From: Macrostomum hystrix
Taxonomy: Eukaryota > Platyhelminthes > Macrostomidae
DNA: 64,000 nucleotides
Assembly (NCBI GenBank): GCA_950097015.1
Contig: CATNEN010000011.1
Coordinates: 2,942,501-3,006,500, forward strand
Direction: 5' to 3'
This document shows positions 11,036 through 23,154 of this stretch, piece after piece. The notes beneath the pieces were generated by a model. That model saw nothing but the letters and a program-made list of their open reading frames with translations. It did no database searches and was not told where the DNA came from. Numbering within the stretch: the first letter of the stretch is position 1; each line of letters starts with the position of its first letter. Position numbers and translations under genes: made by a program.

Positions 11036-12537
11036 TCTATATATATATCTGCGCAATTGATTTTCTCAAAAATGGCTCAACTGATTTTCACAATTTCTTC
11101 ACCAAAAGATGCCAAATGTGGGGAGAATTATACATATATTTTTATTAAGCTTAACTTCATTGCTAAGGGGATTAAATATTCAACAAACTGTTTTAGATAG
11201 GATTTTTAATGTATTCAATCAGAGCCAGTTTTGTCAACATGCATACCACTGCCAGTTTTAATGATTGCATCAGGGCCAATTTTGTTAAAACTGAGTACAC
11301 TGATAAGAATTTCACTGTGTCAACCCCACTGGCAAGACAGTCAGTGCGAATTTATTTATAAATAGATTGCAACATAGCTTTTCTTAACTTGGGGATCATT
11401 GTCAACTGGGGATCATGGTCAACTGGGAAGTCAATATCAAATGGGGGATCATGGTCAACTGGGGGATCATTGTCAACTGGGGGATCATGGTCAACTGGGA
11501 GATCATTGTCAACTGGGAGATCATGGTCAACTGGGGGATCATTGTCAACTGGGGGATCATGGTCAACTGGGAGATCATGGTCAACTGGGAGATCATGGTC
11601 AACTGGGAGATCATGGTCAACTGGGGGACCATACATGCGCAACACCCGGCCGAACCAGCCAGGTGAAACGAGGGCCAAGCAAGGTAAGTCGCAAAAACCA
11701 ATCGACCAAGCGCAAAAAAATCAAAGGGGGGACCAAGGGACAAAAAAGGAAGGCGTGAAGAAAAGGAAAAAAGGTAGAGAAAAAGAGAGCAAATGAGAGC
11801 AAACTAAGTTGTAAATAGAGCAATGAAATGATCTAAGTCGCAAATGAGAGCAAAAACTAAGTCGCACGGCCGGCTAAGATTTGGGAGGTTGCGCATGTAT
11901 GTGGGGGACCATTGTCAACTGCGGGATTGTTGTCAACTGGGGTTAACATCAATGGGGAGTCATCATCAAATAGGGGTATCATGGTCAACTGGGTGATCAT
12001 TGTCAACTGGGGGATCATTGTCAACTGGGGAATTATCATCAATGGGAAGTCATCATACATGCACAACACCTGGCCAAACCGGCCGGGTGAAACAAGGGCC
12101 AAGCAAGGTAAGTCGCAAAAACCAATTGACCAAGCGCAAAAAATCAGAGGGGGGGCCAAGGGACAAAAAAGGAAGGCATGAAGAAAAAGAAAAGGGGAGA
12201 GAAAAAGAGAGCAAATAAGAGCAAACTAAGTCGTAAATAGAGCAATGAAATGAACTAAGTCACAAATGAGAGCAAACTAGGTTGTAAATAGAGCAAAAAC
12301 TAAGTCACACGGCCGGCTAAGATTTGGGAGGTTGCGCATGTATGGGAGTCATCATCAAATGGGGGATCATTGTCAACTGGGGATCATGGTCAACTGGGGG
12401 ATCATTGTCAACTGGGTGATCATTGTCAACTTGGGGATCATTGTAGCTTTAAAAAAGCTGAAAATACAGCTGCTAAAAGTATATACTGGACGAATTAAAA
12501 ATATTTCTGCTCCCCGAAGGGGGGCAAATCTTGCTAG
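11036..12537 (+). mobile_element. Non-autonomous Helitron with internal minisatellite
   Basis: The 5' end is TCTATATATATATCTGCGC, starting TC directly after an A. The 3' end has a hairpin (CCCC-GAA-GGGG at about 12512-12523) followed about 10 nt later by CTAG (12534-12537) and then a T. These are the Helitron hallmarks: 5' TC, subterminal hairpin, 3' CTRR, insertion between A and T, no target duplication. No Rep/helicase coding capacity is visible, so it is non-autonomous at about 1.5 kb. The interior alternates blocks of an 18-bp minisatellite with two copies of a non-repetitive segment of about 280 bp. Confidence 0.75.
11388..12445. repeat. Higher-order repeat inside the Helitron
   Basis: Blocks of an 18-bp unit (GGGGATCATGGTCAACTG and variants) at about 11388-11628, 11905-12050 and 12345-12440 are separated by two copies (about 11629-11904 and 12052-12344) of a segment starting ATACATGC(G/A)CAACACC. 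The arrangement array-segment-array-segment-array implies duplication of an approximately 424-bp composite unit. The array creates open frames on both strands that I do not regard as genes. Confidence 0.9.
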
Positions 12538-13879
12538 TAGTTATCTAAAAATGTATAATGTATACTTTCATTACTTTTTCTGATTGATTATGTATAATGT
12601 TGATTTATTTGCAGTTATGAAACTAAAAACTATTTACATTTTCTTTGCTTTTGCTTAGGCCTATGCTAGAGATACCATAATTATTAGATAAATTTGAAAT
12701 CATTCTTGCTTCATTTTTATCTCATTCAACAAAAGTTAATTATCTAAAGCTTTTAAAAAATATTTTTATTTCAGTATCAGGCTTTGCTATATTTATGTAT
12801 ATTATGTTGTTAAACTGTAAGTTGTAAATAAAACACCATATTGAAACACATATTTACCATTACTATTTATTAACTTGTTTTTATAATTTTACAAATATGC
12901 CAAATTTGTGTCTAATATTTAATAATAAGGCATTAACTTATTTTATGCTTATATAGCATACATGTAATACACCATAGTCTTATATTATAAAACAAAACCC
13001 AGGCAGATACCAACACTTTTATTATGATCTGACTTAAATCCCCTCAATACAGTATCTTTCAATCTCACCTCTTCATGCTTTTAAATACAAATGTTTATAT
13101 TATTTGTTTATAATATCTTGAGTTTTAATAACTTACCTTCCTGTACATTAATCTCATACAGCAAGAAAAAAATTATTTGAATCTTGGTGTCTATGAGGAT
13201 TAATTAATAAATCAACATTCCACAATTATGTAAGGCAAGTGTCATGGTCTAGATCATATTTAGTGCAAGCCAGAGAAAGGCCAAAGTGCATGTTAAAATA
13301 ATTTTTTGCATGCTTGAAAGTTAGAAGAAAAAAGCTGATAAATAAGACAGCAGAACAAAGTAACTTGTCAACAACCTATTAGTAATTTGGGCTGTAAATT
13401 GTAATTTATGCATTATACCTAACTTAAACATCTTAAGCACATTAAGTGTGCTCACTAATAATTTTCAATGTGAGGCAAGTGTATGCCAACCATGCACACC
13501 AAATTGGGCAGTCAATACAATTTTTTGTTATTATATTACATGATTCAGACTATGTGAAAATACTTTGCATAATAAAATGTTTACCTGATTTTAATCCTAA
13601 AAATATATTTAATTCTACTGGTTATTTCTTTATATTTGTAGTGCTCTTTCTCTTCTATACAGAGGCCTATCAGTATCCTTATTTATATAACTAATATACT
13701 TCCAACTATACCATTAGGGTTGTAAATAAACTTTTTGTTTAATAGTTTTAAGTTTAAGTTTTGTAGCTTCTATTTGGCAAAACCTAACACCCAACATCTA
13801 TTTTGTTACAAGTGTAACAAGTGATCTAGCAAGAAATAAGAATTGCACTTAAAATACTTTCATAGAAAATGATCTTTAA
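12538..13879. other. AT-rich intergenic DNA
   Basis: Very AT-rich with no recognised gene or repeat ends. It separates the Helitron from the piggyBac-like element. Confidence 0.4.
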
Positions 13880-14482
13880 CAGTAGGACTACCAAGCCATT
13901 TTGCCGCCCGTTTCTATACCAATGGGGGGGAATTCCCCCCTGAAAATGTTTTTGCCAGCGCCTGAATGCTTTGGGGGTGACTGATTGGTTGACAGACTAG
14001 TCGAGGGTGTCCTGTGGTTGAGCTGCGCCTAATAGTTAGGCTTGAACAGTGAAATTGGAGAAATTCGCATCAGGGTGTCCATAGTGGCCTAGTTCCACCT
14101 GTTGTAGCTCTTGAAGATCTAGATAGATAAGAGAGATAGATCTAGATAAAGGTCGGTGACCGCCAAAGACGGAAATGATGCTAGCACATTCGGGTGACAT
14201 GCTGATAAAGTTTGAAGGTCTGGAGAGGCCGCACTGAGGCGCAGTGCAAATTCGTGTATAGGGGTGTATGAAATACACTAGCTCTTATGGTAAAAATCGG
14301 ACCTTCGGCCAGAAACATTGAATATCTCGACGGTCTGAAGAGCTGGTGACTTGTTTCTTGTTTCAGAAGATGCGCAAAAAAAGTTGGCCCGTGTTCTTGA
14401 GTTTCGTGTGCTTGCATTGTTCCGTTCGGGTGCAGCAAAAAAATTATCTGGGGGGAAGTTCCCCCCCTTGGTAGTTCTACTG
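13880..14482. mobile_element. piggyBac-like MITE (TTAA target duplication)
   Basis: The termini are inverted: CAGTAGGACTACCAAG at the left and CTTGGTAGTTCTACTG at the right (15 of 16 positions match). Exact TTAA flanks lie at 13876-13879 and 14483-14486. TTAA duplication is characteristic of piggyBac and of Kolobok elements; the termini look more piggyBac-like. Both ends also carry a poly-G/poly-C subterminal stretch. At 603 bp with no transposase it is non-autonomous. Confidence 0.75.
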
Positions 14483-14764
14483 TTAATAAGATAAGTAGTA
14501 ATAGTTGTTAGAATTGTATAGATATAAATTCCAATTGACCAATATTAATTTGTCCATATATTTTTTCATGGAAGGCCATGACACTCCTACGCATTTCTTC
14601 CTTAGCTAGTTCTGGTACCACAAGCCATATGAACTGCAGCTATCAAACTTAAGACATCTTGCAGTTATTAGTACAGAACTTTAAACAGTGTGCTAAAAAT
14701 TGATGACAAGCAATCAAATTAGATTATTGTTCTTTTCAAGTTTGCAGCAAATTAGTTGTACCAA

Positions 14765-16790
14765 ATGCAAAGAGCGCTGACGCCACTGTGCAGGCATCGT
14801 CGCTGTTTGTCCACAGCTTCACTGCGTTCCATTCTATCAGAGGCTGAGTGCAGACTCCAGTGTCCACCGGCGCATCCGTTTGTGCGCAATCTATTATCGC
14901 AAGATCTAGGCGGTCTGGCTGTCAGTTTGCGTAGTTTAGCCGGCACTAAGCATCCCCTGGTTGAAGAGGCTAAGAAGTCTTTGCTATTGTCTACAGTTGG
15001 CTCAGGTGCAACTAATGGGTGTGCTGCGGCTGCTGCGTCTGCTGCAACCATCGGACAGACTCGTCGAACTGTAGTCCTGCTGGTTGCCCGTGCGCATGAG
15101 GCTTCTTTAACTAGGCGAGTAAACCTGAAGATTATGAGGCTCATTTTACTGACTGAAACTAGGTCTATGAATTTCGCTTACAGGAAATTTTCTTGTCGAA
15201 TTTAGCTTGCGAACGTTTGGTTAATATACCTACACGTTCCTCGATTACCTATGCTTGGTGCCTGCAATGCATAGGCACCTGCCTATAGGTGCCTGCCTAT
15301 GCTTGGCAAACTTCGGCAAGCAAACTGCCGCAAGCAAACTTCGTACTCCCGCTGAAACCTGAGGATTAGGAAGCCAGTTTTAGCCACAGGGAACTTAAAA
15401 ATCAGTAGACTTATTTGTATTTGTCATTAATAAACACTCCAGAGGCACAGATCTGCACGACATAGAACTTCTTCGTCGTCGCCAGTGTCAGCTAGCGGAC
15501 ATTTCCGATTCTGTTTACACCGCACTGTCGATTCATTCTCGTGTTATTCAACCGACAGATGCCGATTTGGCTAAGGGCAACGCATTGGCCACACTTGCTG
15601 GCGACTATCTATTAGCGTCGGCTTCTCTTGGCCTAGCTGAACTTGATAGGCCGCCTGTTGTACAGCTGATCGCTGAAGCTATTTGCGATATTGTAGCTGG
15701 CCGTTTTAATCCAATTAATACTAGCAATAGGTAATTTATTTCTACTCAATTGCTTAGAGGCTCTTTTACTGGTCAGTTTAGAAAGGCTGTCTTATTGCTC
15801 AGTTTAGAGAGGCTCTCTGATTGGTCAGTTTATAGGCTCTCTGATTGGTCAGTTTTCAGAGTCTCTCTGATTGGTTAGTTTCGAGAGGCTCTTATTTGTC
15901 AGCTTAGAGAGGCTCTTATTGGTCAGTTTAGAGGCTCTCTGATTGGTTAGTTTAAAGAAACTCTCTTATTAAAGAAGTCACTTTACAGTGGCCCTCTCAT
16001 TGGTCTGTTTAGAGGGTGTCTCTGATGGTCAGCTCAGAGGGTGTCTCTGATTGGTCAGTTTAGAGGCTCTCTGATTGGTTAGTTTTGAGAGGCTCTTATT
16101 TGTCAGCTTAGAGAGGCTCTTATTGGTCAGTTTAGAGGCTCTCTGATTGGTTAGTTTAAAGAGGCTCTTATTTGTCAGCTTAGAGAGGCTCTTATTGGTC
16201 AGTTTAGAGGCTCTCTGATTGGTTAGTTTAAAGAGGCTCTCTTATTTGTCACTTTACAGTGGCCCTCTCATTGGTCAGTTTAGAGGGTATTTCTGATTGT
16301 TCAGTTAAGAGGGTGTCTCTGATTGGTCAGTTTGAAAAGTGCTTATATATGATAACCTGTGAATATTTTCAGTGAAGCGAGCCACGCCAAGTCATCGTCG
16401 ATGCCAAGTCTATCCAGCTGGCTAGATTATGTACGGCTTACATCCGCTTCACTTCTATCTAAGTCAATTAGATCGGCTCTATTAATAGCCGCAGCCAATG
16501 ACAGACATTGTCTAGAAGATCAATCAGGATTGGTTGAGACACTAGATAGATTCTCTGCTAGTTTGGCTGTTCTACACCAAGCCTACAAGGAGAGCTTAGA
16601 TTCGTCGGCACTGCCTTGGACTCTCAGATCGATACTAAACAGTGATGAAAATGTTAACACTGACAGTTTTCTAGGTGATCACGCTCAAGCATGCTTTAGT
16701 GCTGTAGACACTTGGCCTAGTGATAATGCATTTTGTGCCAAATTTTTGAAACAGATTGTTCAAGCCTTGCAGGATGGATCAAAGCAATGA
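14765..16790 (+). CDS. PDSS2: Decaprenyl-diphosphate synthase subunit 2 (PDSS2/DLP1)
   Basis: Exons: 14765 to 15118 or 15162, 15443-15730 and 16373-16790 (TGA). Exon 1 starts with an Arg-rich mitochondrial-like leader (MQRALTPLCRHRR) and has HPFVRNLLSQDL and the LAGTKHPLVEEAK segment, matching the PDSS2 LVGTQHPL region. Exon 2 has KGNALATLAGDYLLASA, equivalent to the GN-x-x-A-I-L-S-G-D-F-L-L-A helix. Exon 3 is the C-terminal helical part. Family: PDSS2 is the non-catalytic partner of PDSS1 and makes the ubiquinone side chain in mitochondria; like known PDSS2 it lacks the DDxxD motifs. The exon 1-2 junction is uncertain: a donor at 15162 (AG|GTCTAT) keeps the frame with the acceptor at 15442, while the homology-favoured donor at 15119 does not. 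Exon 2-3 joins cleanly in phase 2. Confidence 0.8.
15268..15302. repeat. Hairpin in PDSS2 intron 1
   Basis: AGGCACCT and AGGTGCCT are an 8-bp inverted repeat around a short loop, flanked by GCAT and ATGC that extend the symmetry. Short tandem GCAAGCAAACT/CGGCAAGC motifs follow. Confidence 0.6.
15745..16345. repeat. Minisatellite filling PDSS2 intron 2
   Basis: A degenerate array with a unit of about 25 bp (AGAGGCTCTCTGATTGGTCA). Unit length and bases vary, suggesting an older array. It occupies almost the whole intron between the donor at 15731 and the acceptor at 16372. Confidence 0.9.
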
Positions 16791-16803
16791 ATTTTTTGTA
16801 AAG

Positions 16804-16809
16804 AATAAA
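16804..16809 (+). promoter_or_regulatory. PDSS2 polyadenylation signal
   Basis: AATAAA lies 14 bp after the PDSS2 stop, in an AT-rich context, implying a very short 3' UTR. Confidence 0.6.
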
Positions 16810-16932
16810 GCTAACAATGGCTTCATAGGCCAGGCGTTTAATAAATGCTCTAAGAGATTTATAACTTTGTTATATGAAGATTGTTTGTCTTCAAAGGTCT
16901 TTTTTAGATTTATAAAGTTTGTAGTTCTAGTC

Positions 16933-17235
16933 TAGACTGGGCACATCATTCGGTGACACTAGACCCGCAGCCAGCGAGGAGACAATTCTGTCCATTTCGC
17001 TGACTCCTGAGCACACACGCACACAGATACCGTACGCAGGCATACGCTCACACAGGTGTGTACATTTGGCCTGACTTTCTCACCGTCAGGCAGTGTACAC
17101 TCTCACTGGGACTTAGGAGTTTAGTCCTCAAGGGCGGCTGCGCCCGGAGAGAATGTGGCTTGAAGCCGCGGAATCGAGCTCAGGACCTTGGTCCAATAGA
17201 CAAACGCGTTAGACTGCTCTGCGACCCATTCCCGT
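16933..17235 (-). mobile_element. SINE family 1, copy A (tRNA-Leu-like head)
   Basis: Shares long stretches with copies at 28496-28855, 51909-52180 and 54968-55225, such as GACTCCTGAGCACACACGCA and ACAGGTGTGTACAT. Read on the - strand, the head contains an A-box-like GCAGAGCAGTCTAA and a B-box-like GAGCTCGATTCC. It lies between PDSS2 and NADSYN1. Confidence 0.8.
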
Positions 17236-17435
17236 ACTTGAAAATTAAGTGTTTGACTAAAAGTAGCACCTGAAGGTTATTAGGTCAATCAATGTCAAAT
17301 GAAGTGATGGTTGTCATTTATTACTATAATTTTTTACTACATTTTCAGTAAATCACAATCACAAAAACAAAGCTTTTCAAAGTCTGCTATATTCTTTGTT
17401 AAAGTGAATCGACAACTTTATAAGCAAAGGCAACA

Positions 17436-20400
17436 ATGGAGGCTAGCAGTCTATGCACAATGGCCACTTGCGTCCTAAACCAATGGTCAATGGATTTCGA
17501 AGGAAATAAGCGTAGAATTTTAGCTAGCATTGTCCAGGCTAAGCTATCTGGTGCGTCTTATCGACTCGGACCGGAATTAGAGATTACCGGCTACGGCTGC
17601 TCGGATCATTTCTACGAAGGCGACACATTTCTGCATAGTTGGCAGGTGTTGCGCGATTTACTAATCGATCCCAATACTAGGGATATTGTCTGCGACGTTG
17701 GTATGCCAGTTAGGCACAATGGCGTGGCCTACAACTGTCGAGTTGTGTTTCTAAATGGCCAAATTCTGATTGTTCGGCCGAAGACTCGTATGGCGGACGA
17801 TGGCAACTACAGGTGCGTTGTTATGACTTATGACTAGAAGGTCGATGGTTCGATTCCTGACTCCAGACTTATTAAGGGTGGGTTTGGGCTTCCTTCCAGT
17901 CCATGGACTGAAAAGCCGTACGCAGTCTGCACATTTAACTCTGTGATAATTAAAAAATCATAGAAATTACTGTATCTTATTAGTTTAGATTAGACCAAAG
18001 ATAGTTCTTTAGTGTGCCACTCATTAGATGACGAGGCATCTCACTATGTTAATAAAGTCATAGTTACTCTCGATATCTACCTTAATTAATCATTTTTAGT
18101 TTTTAATTAACTTTTAAAGCAATTTATATAAAAAATCAATTTCTTTCTCAGAGAATCGCGTTGGTTCTCGCGTTGGACCAAGAGAGGCCAAGTAGATCTG
18201 AAATTTCAACTGCCAGACATCATCGAGTCTGCCACTGGCCAAGCCAATGCCCCGTTTGGCGACGCTGTCCTAGCGTTCCGCGACGCCAGTCTTGGCTTCG
18301 AAACCTGCGAAGAAGTTTGGACTATCGGTTCCACTCACATCGACCTGTTCCTAGACGGTGTGGACATTGTTGTCAACAGTTCCGGCAGTTATCACCAGCT
18401 CAGAAAATTGAATCGCCGAGTAGATCTAATCACCAGCTGCACTAACAAGGCTGGCGGATTGTATTTGTACTCTAATTTAAGAGGCTGCGACGGCGAACGC
18501 GTGTACTACGACGGCGCCGCTCTGGTGGCAATGAATGGTCGCCTAGTAGCTCAGAGTCGACAATTCGCCCTCGAAGAAGTTGAAGTTCTGTCCGCCACTG
18601 TTGACCTAGAAGAGGTGCGAAATTATCGCCAGAGTAATCGGTCGCATTGTCAGCAAAGCGCTGAAGCCATCGCTCTGACTAGGATTGCTGTGCCCCAGTG
18701 GCGACTGTGCCGGAATGATGTTGCTGCTGATTGTCAGGTAAGGAATTCTCACTCCCAATTTATTATATTGGGACTTTTCGCTTGTTTATTATGCCAGTGC
18801 TCTACAATTTCACTCCTCTAAAATGTCACTCGTCTAAAATGTCACTCGTCTAAAATGTCACTCGTCTAAAATGTCACTCGTCTAAAATGTCACTCGTCTA
18901 AAATGTCACTCGTCTAAAATGTCACTCGTCTAAAATGTCACTCGTCTAAAATGTCACTCGTCTAAAATGTCACTCGTCTAAAATGTCACTCCTTCATAGT
19001 GTCACTCCTTTAAAATTTCACTCCTTCATAGTGTCACTCTATCATAGTGTCACTCTATCATAATGTCACTCTATCATAATGTCACTCTATTATAATGTCA
19101 CTCTATTATAATGTCACTCTATCATAATGTTACTCTATCAAAATGTCACTCCTTCATAATGTCACTCTATCATAATGTGACTCCTTCATAATGTTACCCA
19201 GCCATAATGTCACTCCTAAGACAGCTTACTTTTAATAAATTTTAGTCCTATTAAGTTTGGAGATTAAGTTAAAGTATAGATTTACTTGTAGTTATAAATA
19301 AAGGCGCTCTTTTTCCACTAAATCCAGAACACCAGCCTGCCTATGGAGCCGCGCTATCACACGCCCGAAGAAGAGATAAGCCTTGGCCCGGCCTGCTGGC
19401 TATGGGATTATCTCAGGCGCAGCGGTCAGTCCGGTTATTTCCTGCCGCTGAGCGGCGGCATTGATAGCACTGCCACTTCCTGTCTGGTCTACAGCATGTC
19501 TGTGCAGATATTCGACTCTGTGCAAACTGGTAGCGCCGAGGTGAGAATAAAAGCGTTTGTGATGCCTGCAATCCTTTAGATTCCACCGATCCCTTCTAAA
19601 AATTAAATGATCTTTTGAAAAAATTAGAAGAATATTTTCTAGAGTTCAATAATTCGTTTTAAGAATTTTACAGTAGTTTTTAGAACTCCGCGTTCCTCTC
19701 TAAGAATTCAACGATCCTTTCTTAGAATTCGACTATCCTTTCTAAGAATCAAACGATTCTAAAATTAAACAATCTGTTCGAGTAATTCGACGATCCTTTC
19801 TAAGAATTTAACGATCTTTTCTTAGAATCCAACAGTCTGTTCTAAGAAGTAGACGATCTTTTCTAAGAATTAAACGATATTTTTCAAAGAAATCGTCGCT
19901 ATTTTGTAAGAATGCAATTATCGTTTTTTCAGAATCCGAATTTTTTTCTTAGAATTCGACGTTCCCTTTTGAGAATTAGATAATTTTTATTATCAAATTA
20001 GACGATAAATTTTCTTGAATTGGACGATCCTTTCTAAGAATTTGTCAGTCTTTTTAGGTATTAAAAATCCGTTGTAAGAATTCGACAAAAAATAAAAATA
20101 ATATTTTTTTCTTTATGAGAATTCGATAATCTGCGATAGTTATCTATAAGCCTACTATTGTTTCTAAGAATTCGTCTCTATTTGTAGATAGAGAATCCCA
20201 AAAACCTTTATAGGAATTAAAATATTGTTTCCAGGAATCTCGCGTTCTTTTCTAAGAATCGTCTGTTTTTCCTATAAACTAGTGAATTTTTACTATCAGA
20301 CGATTCCAAAAAATCCCACAAAATCCCACCACAGGTTCTCGCCGATCTGCGCAGAATTGTTCGCGATCCCAAATTTGTGCCAACTTCGCCCAGGGAGATC

Positions 20401-23125
20401 TGCTCTCGCCTGTTCACCACCTGCTACATGGGCTCTGAGAACAGCTCGCGAGAGACCGAGCAGCGCGCCAAACAGCTGTCTAAGGAAATCGGAGCTACTC
20501 ATCTTGGGCTGAGGATCGACTCTGCGGTAAAAAAAAGTGGAAATTCATGCATATATAATTATACTTCAGCAGCTGGTTGCAATATGCAACCCTACACTTA
20601 AGTCCCTAATCTCTAAACCACGGGTTCCCGTTCATTTATCCCTTTTCATAACTCATGATCCTAGATCGTAATACCTAATCTCTTTAATCCGAATCCGTGA
20701 TCATAATCCTTTTTCCCTCTTATCCTAATCAGTGATCATAATCCCTTATCTCTCTAAACCTAATCCGTGATCATAATCCCTTATCTGTCTGAACCTAATC
20801 CATGATCGTAATCCCTTGTCTCTCTTATCCTAATCCGTGATCACAATCCCCTTGTTTCTATAATCGTAATCCTTGATGATGATAATTGATCTGAAACAAC
20901 CAAATCCGGGATTATAATCGTTGATCCCTATAATCACAATCCATGATCTGTAAACTCCATCCTTGCGTTCCTTTAAATAGTTTTTAGTTATCTTATATTT
21001 ACCTATTAGCATATAAAAATTGTGTTTGCAGATTTCCATCTGAAACAGTCAGCCTAAATTCCTCGCGCATTGCAGGTCTCTGCTCTCGTCGCCATATTCG
21101 TTGCCTGCACTTCATTCAAGCCGAGGTTTCGCGCACACGGCGGCGGAGCGCAGGAGAATTTGGCTCTGCAAAATGTTCAGGCCAGGGTGCGCATGGTGCT
21201 GGCCTATCTGTTTGCTCAGCTAGTGCTGCTGTCCAGGTGAGTCTAGTCTGTGTAGTTTTCAACCAGAGAAACCTGTTAATCTGTATGACGATAAATCAAA
21301 TAAATAAAATAATCTGCTGTGAATGATACTGTCAATCTATCAAGACAATTAGCCACCTGTTTAGGTTAAAAATCAACATGTCAGCCAATCAACCTGCTGG
21401 TAAAAAAGCTGATCTACCTGTCAGAAATCTACCTGTCAGAAATCTACCTGTCAGAAATCTACCTGTCAGAAATTCTATCTGTCAGAAATCTACCTGTCAG
21501 AAATCTACCTGTCAGAAATCTACCTGTCAGAAATCTACCTGTCAATAAATCTACCTGTCAATAAATCTACCTGTCAATAAATCTACCTGTCAATAAATCT
21601 ACCTGTCAGAAATCTACCTGTCAATAAATCTACCTGTCAATAAATCTACCTGTCAATAAATCTACCTGTCAATAAGTCTACCTGTCAATAAATCTACCTG
21701 TCAATAAATCTAACTGTCCATAAATTTACCTGTCAATAAGTCTACCTGTCCATAAATCTACCTGTCAATAAATCTACCTGTCAATAAATCTACATGTCAA
21801 TAAATCTACCTGTCAATAAATCTACCTGTCCATAAATCTACCTGTCAGAAATCTACCTGTCAGAAATCTACTTATCAGAAATATATCTGTCATAAATCTA
21901 CTTGTCCTAAATCTGCCTGTCATAAATCTACCTGTCAATAAATCTACCTGTCAATAAATCTACCTGTCAGAAATCTACCTGTCAGAAATCTACTTATCAG
22001 AAATATATGTCATAAATCTACTTGTCCTAAATCTACCTGTCAATAAATCTACCTGTAAATAAATCTACCTGTCAATAAATCTACCTGTCAATAAATCTAC
22101 CTGTCCATAAATCTACTTACCTGTCAGTTGATCAACTAGTTTGGCTATACTACCATATACTAACATACGAACGTAGTAGTCATTTCGTAATACTTTATTA
22201 TGCACAGCCGCATCTGAAGGTTCATTCTATAGACTGGGGGGGGGCTACACGCACCCTTAATTACCCCAACAAAATCTGTTACCTATTTTATAGCTAGGTT
22301 AACTGAAGCAAGTCATACTCAAGGCAAAATTGTTAAATTGTAGTCGGGAATCGAACCCCCGACCCTTCAGTCATGAGTCCGACACTCTAACTACTAGGTG
22401 ACAACGCCATTTTGAATTATTTATCTAAACTACCTATGAACAGTTGTAATTGTTATATTTTAAGTGACCTATCTACCAATCATTCAATCACTCCCTCGCA
22501 CAGAGGCCTAGCCGGTAATCTGTTAGTTCTGGGCAGCGCCAATCTAGATGAAGGCCTTCGCGGCTACATGACCAAATACGACTGCTCAAGCGCCGATGTG
22601 AATCCAATCGGCGGTATCAGCAAGTCCGATCTGCGTTCATTCATTCGCTACATGATGCGCCGGCACGATATTGCCATCCTGGGTGACATCTTCTCAGCTC
22701 CGCCAACAGCGGAACTAGAGCCGCTGGCTACTGATGGCCGACTAGCTCAAACTGACGAAGCTGACATGGGCATGACCTACGACGAATTGTCAATCTACGG
22801 CCGGCTGAGAAAGTTGGACAAATGCGGCCCGGTTGCTATGTTCCTGAGATTGAGACGGCTTTGGCCTCTGCTCAGCCCCATAGAGGTGGCCGACAAAGTC
22901 AAGCACTTCTTCAGATCCTATTCTATAAATAGGCACAAGGTGACTGTTCTGACGCCGTCTTATCACGCCGAAGCCTACAATATCGACGACAATAGGTTTG
23001 ACCATAGACAGTTTCTTTACAATGTCAATTGGCCTTGGCAGTTTGCTGAAATTGATCGCCTGGTTGAAAGAATGCTTCTAGTTGGTCAATCTAACTCAGG
23101 TCACGGACCAGTGGATGATCAGAAG
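17436..23125 (+). CDS. NADSYN1: Glutamine-dependent NAD(+) synthetase (exons 1-6)
   Basis: Six exons join in frame: 17436-17812, 18152-18737, 19328-19540, 20335-20526, 21076-21236, 22504-23125 (717 codons; human protein about 706). Function: converts nicotinic acid adenine dinucleotide to NAD+ using glutamine and ATP in the cytosol. Residues 1 to about 290 form the nitrilase-type glutaminase with a Glu-Lys-Cys triad: E49 in [12 protein letters not shown]116 in RPKTRMA, C178 in ETCEEVW. The synthetase domain has the PP-loop SGGIDS at 363-368, followed by [15 protein letters not shown] and [15 protein letters not shown] in exon 6. Every splice phase checks. All introns except the first contain a private minisatellite; intron 1 contains a SINE fragment. 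The start ATG at 17436 gives the conserved N-terminus (ATCVLNQW). The coding end is uncertain: see the exons at 24633. Confidence 0.92.
17815..17945 (+). mobile_element. SINE family 2 fragment in NADSYN1 intron 1
   Basis: Contains a tRNA B-box (GATGGTTCGATTCCTGACTC) followed by ATTAAGGGTGGG and GTCCATGGACTG, shared with 27590-27790 and, inverted, with 22215-22410 and 42040-42290. Confidence 0.65.
18815..19215. repeat. 16-bp minisatellite in NADSYN1 intron 2
   Basis: GTCACTCGTCTAAAAT repeats near-perfectly from 18815 to about 18985. It then grades into variants (GTCACTCTATCATAAT, GTCACTCCTTCATA) up to about 19215. The homogeneous half lies nearer the donor. Confidence 0.95.
19565..20270. repeat. 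Degenerate array in NADSYN1 intron 3
   Basis: A diverged unit of roughly 18-37 bp built on TTTCTAAGAATTCGACGATC. Variation is heavy, so the array looks old. It fills most of the intron between 19541 and 20334. Confidence 0.8.
20590..20960. repeat. Array in NADSYN1 intron 4
   Basis: A unit of about 35 bp built on CCTAATCCGTGATCATAATC plus CCTTATCTCTCTAA, about 9 copies, moderately diverged. Confidence 0.85.
21415..22125. repeat. 16-17 bp minisatellite in NADSYN1 intron 5
   Basis: About 40 copies of AAATCTACCTGTCA(AT/GA), in runs of two main variants (CAGAAATCTAC and CAATAAATCTAC). Both variants recur along the array, which suggests block duplications. Confidence 0.95.
22215..22410 (-). mobile_element. 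SINE family 2 copy in NADSYN1 intron 5
   Basis: On the - strand it begins with a tRNA-like head: an A-box CCTAGTAGTTAGAGTGTC, an anticodon-like CTCATGA and a B-box GGGGGTTCGATTCCCGAC. A body with AATTACCCCAAC follows (as seen on the + strand). The head looks most like a methionine-type tRNA. It lies about 95 bp before the exon 6 acceptor. Confidence 0.75.
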
Positions 23126-23154
23126 GTTAGTTTTTTATATTGACGATTCACACA

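Noticed and set aside
11389-11796. Coding genes within the Helitron (several frames on both strands)
   Set aside because: All arise from the 18-bp minisatellite and have no helicase or Rep motifs.
22330-22405. Functional tRNA gene
   Set aside because: A and B boxes are present but the acceptor stem does not pair and the sequence continues into a SINE body shared with other loci.
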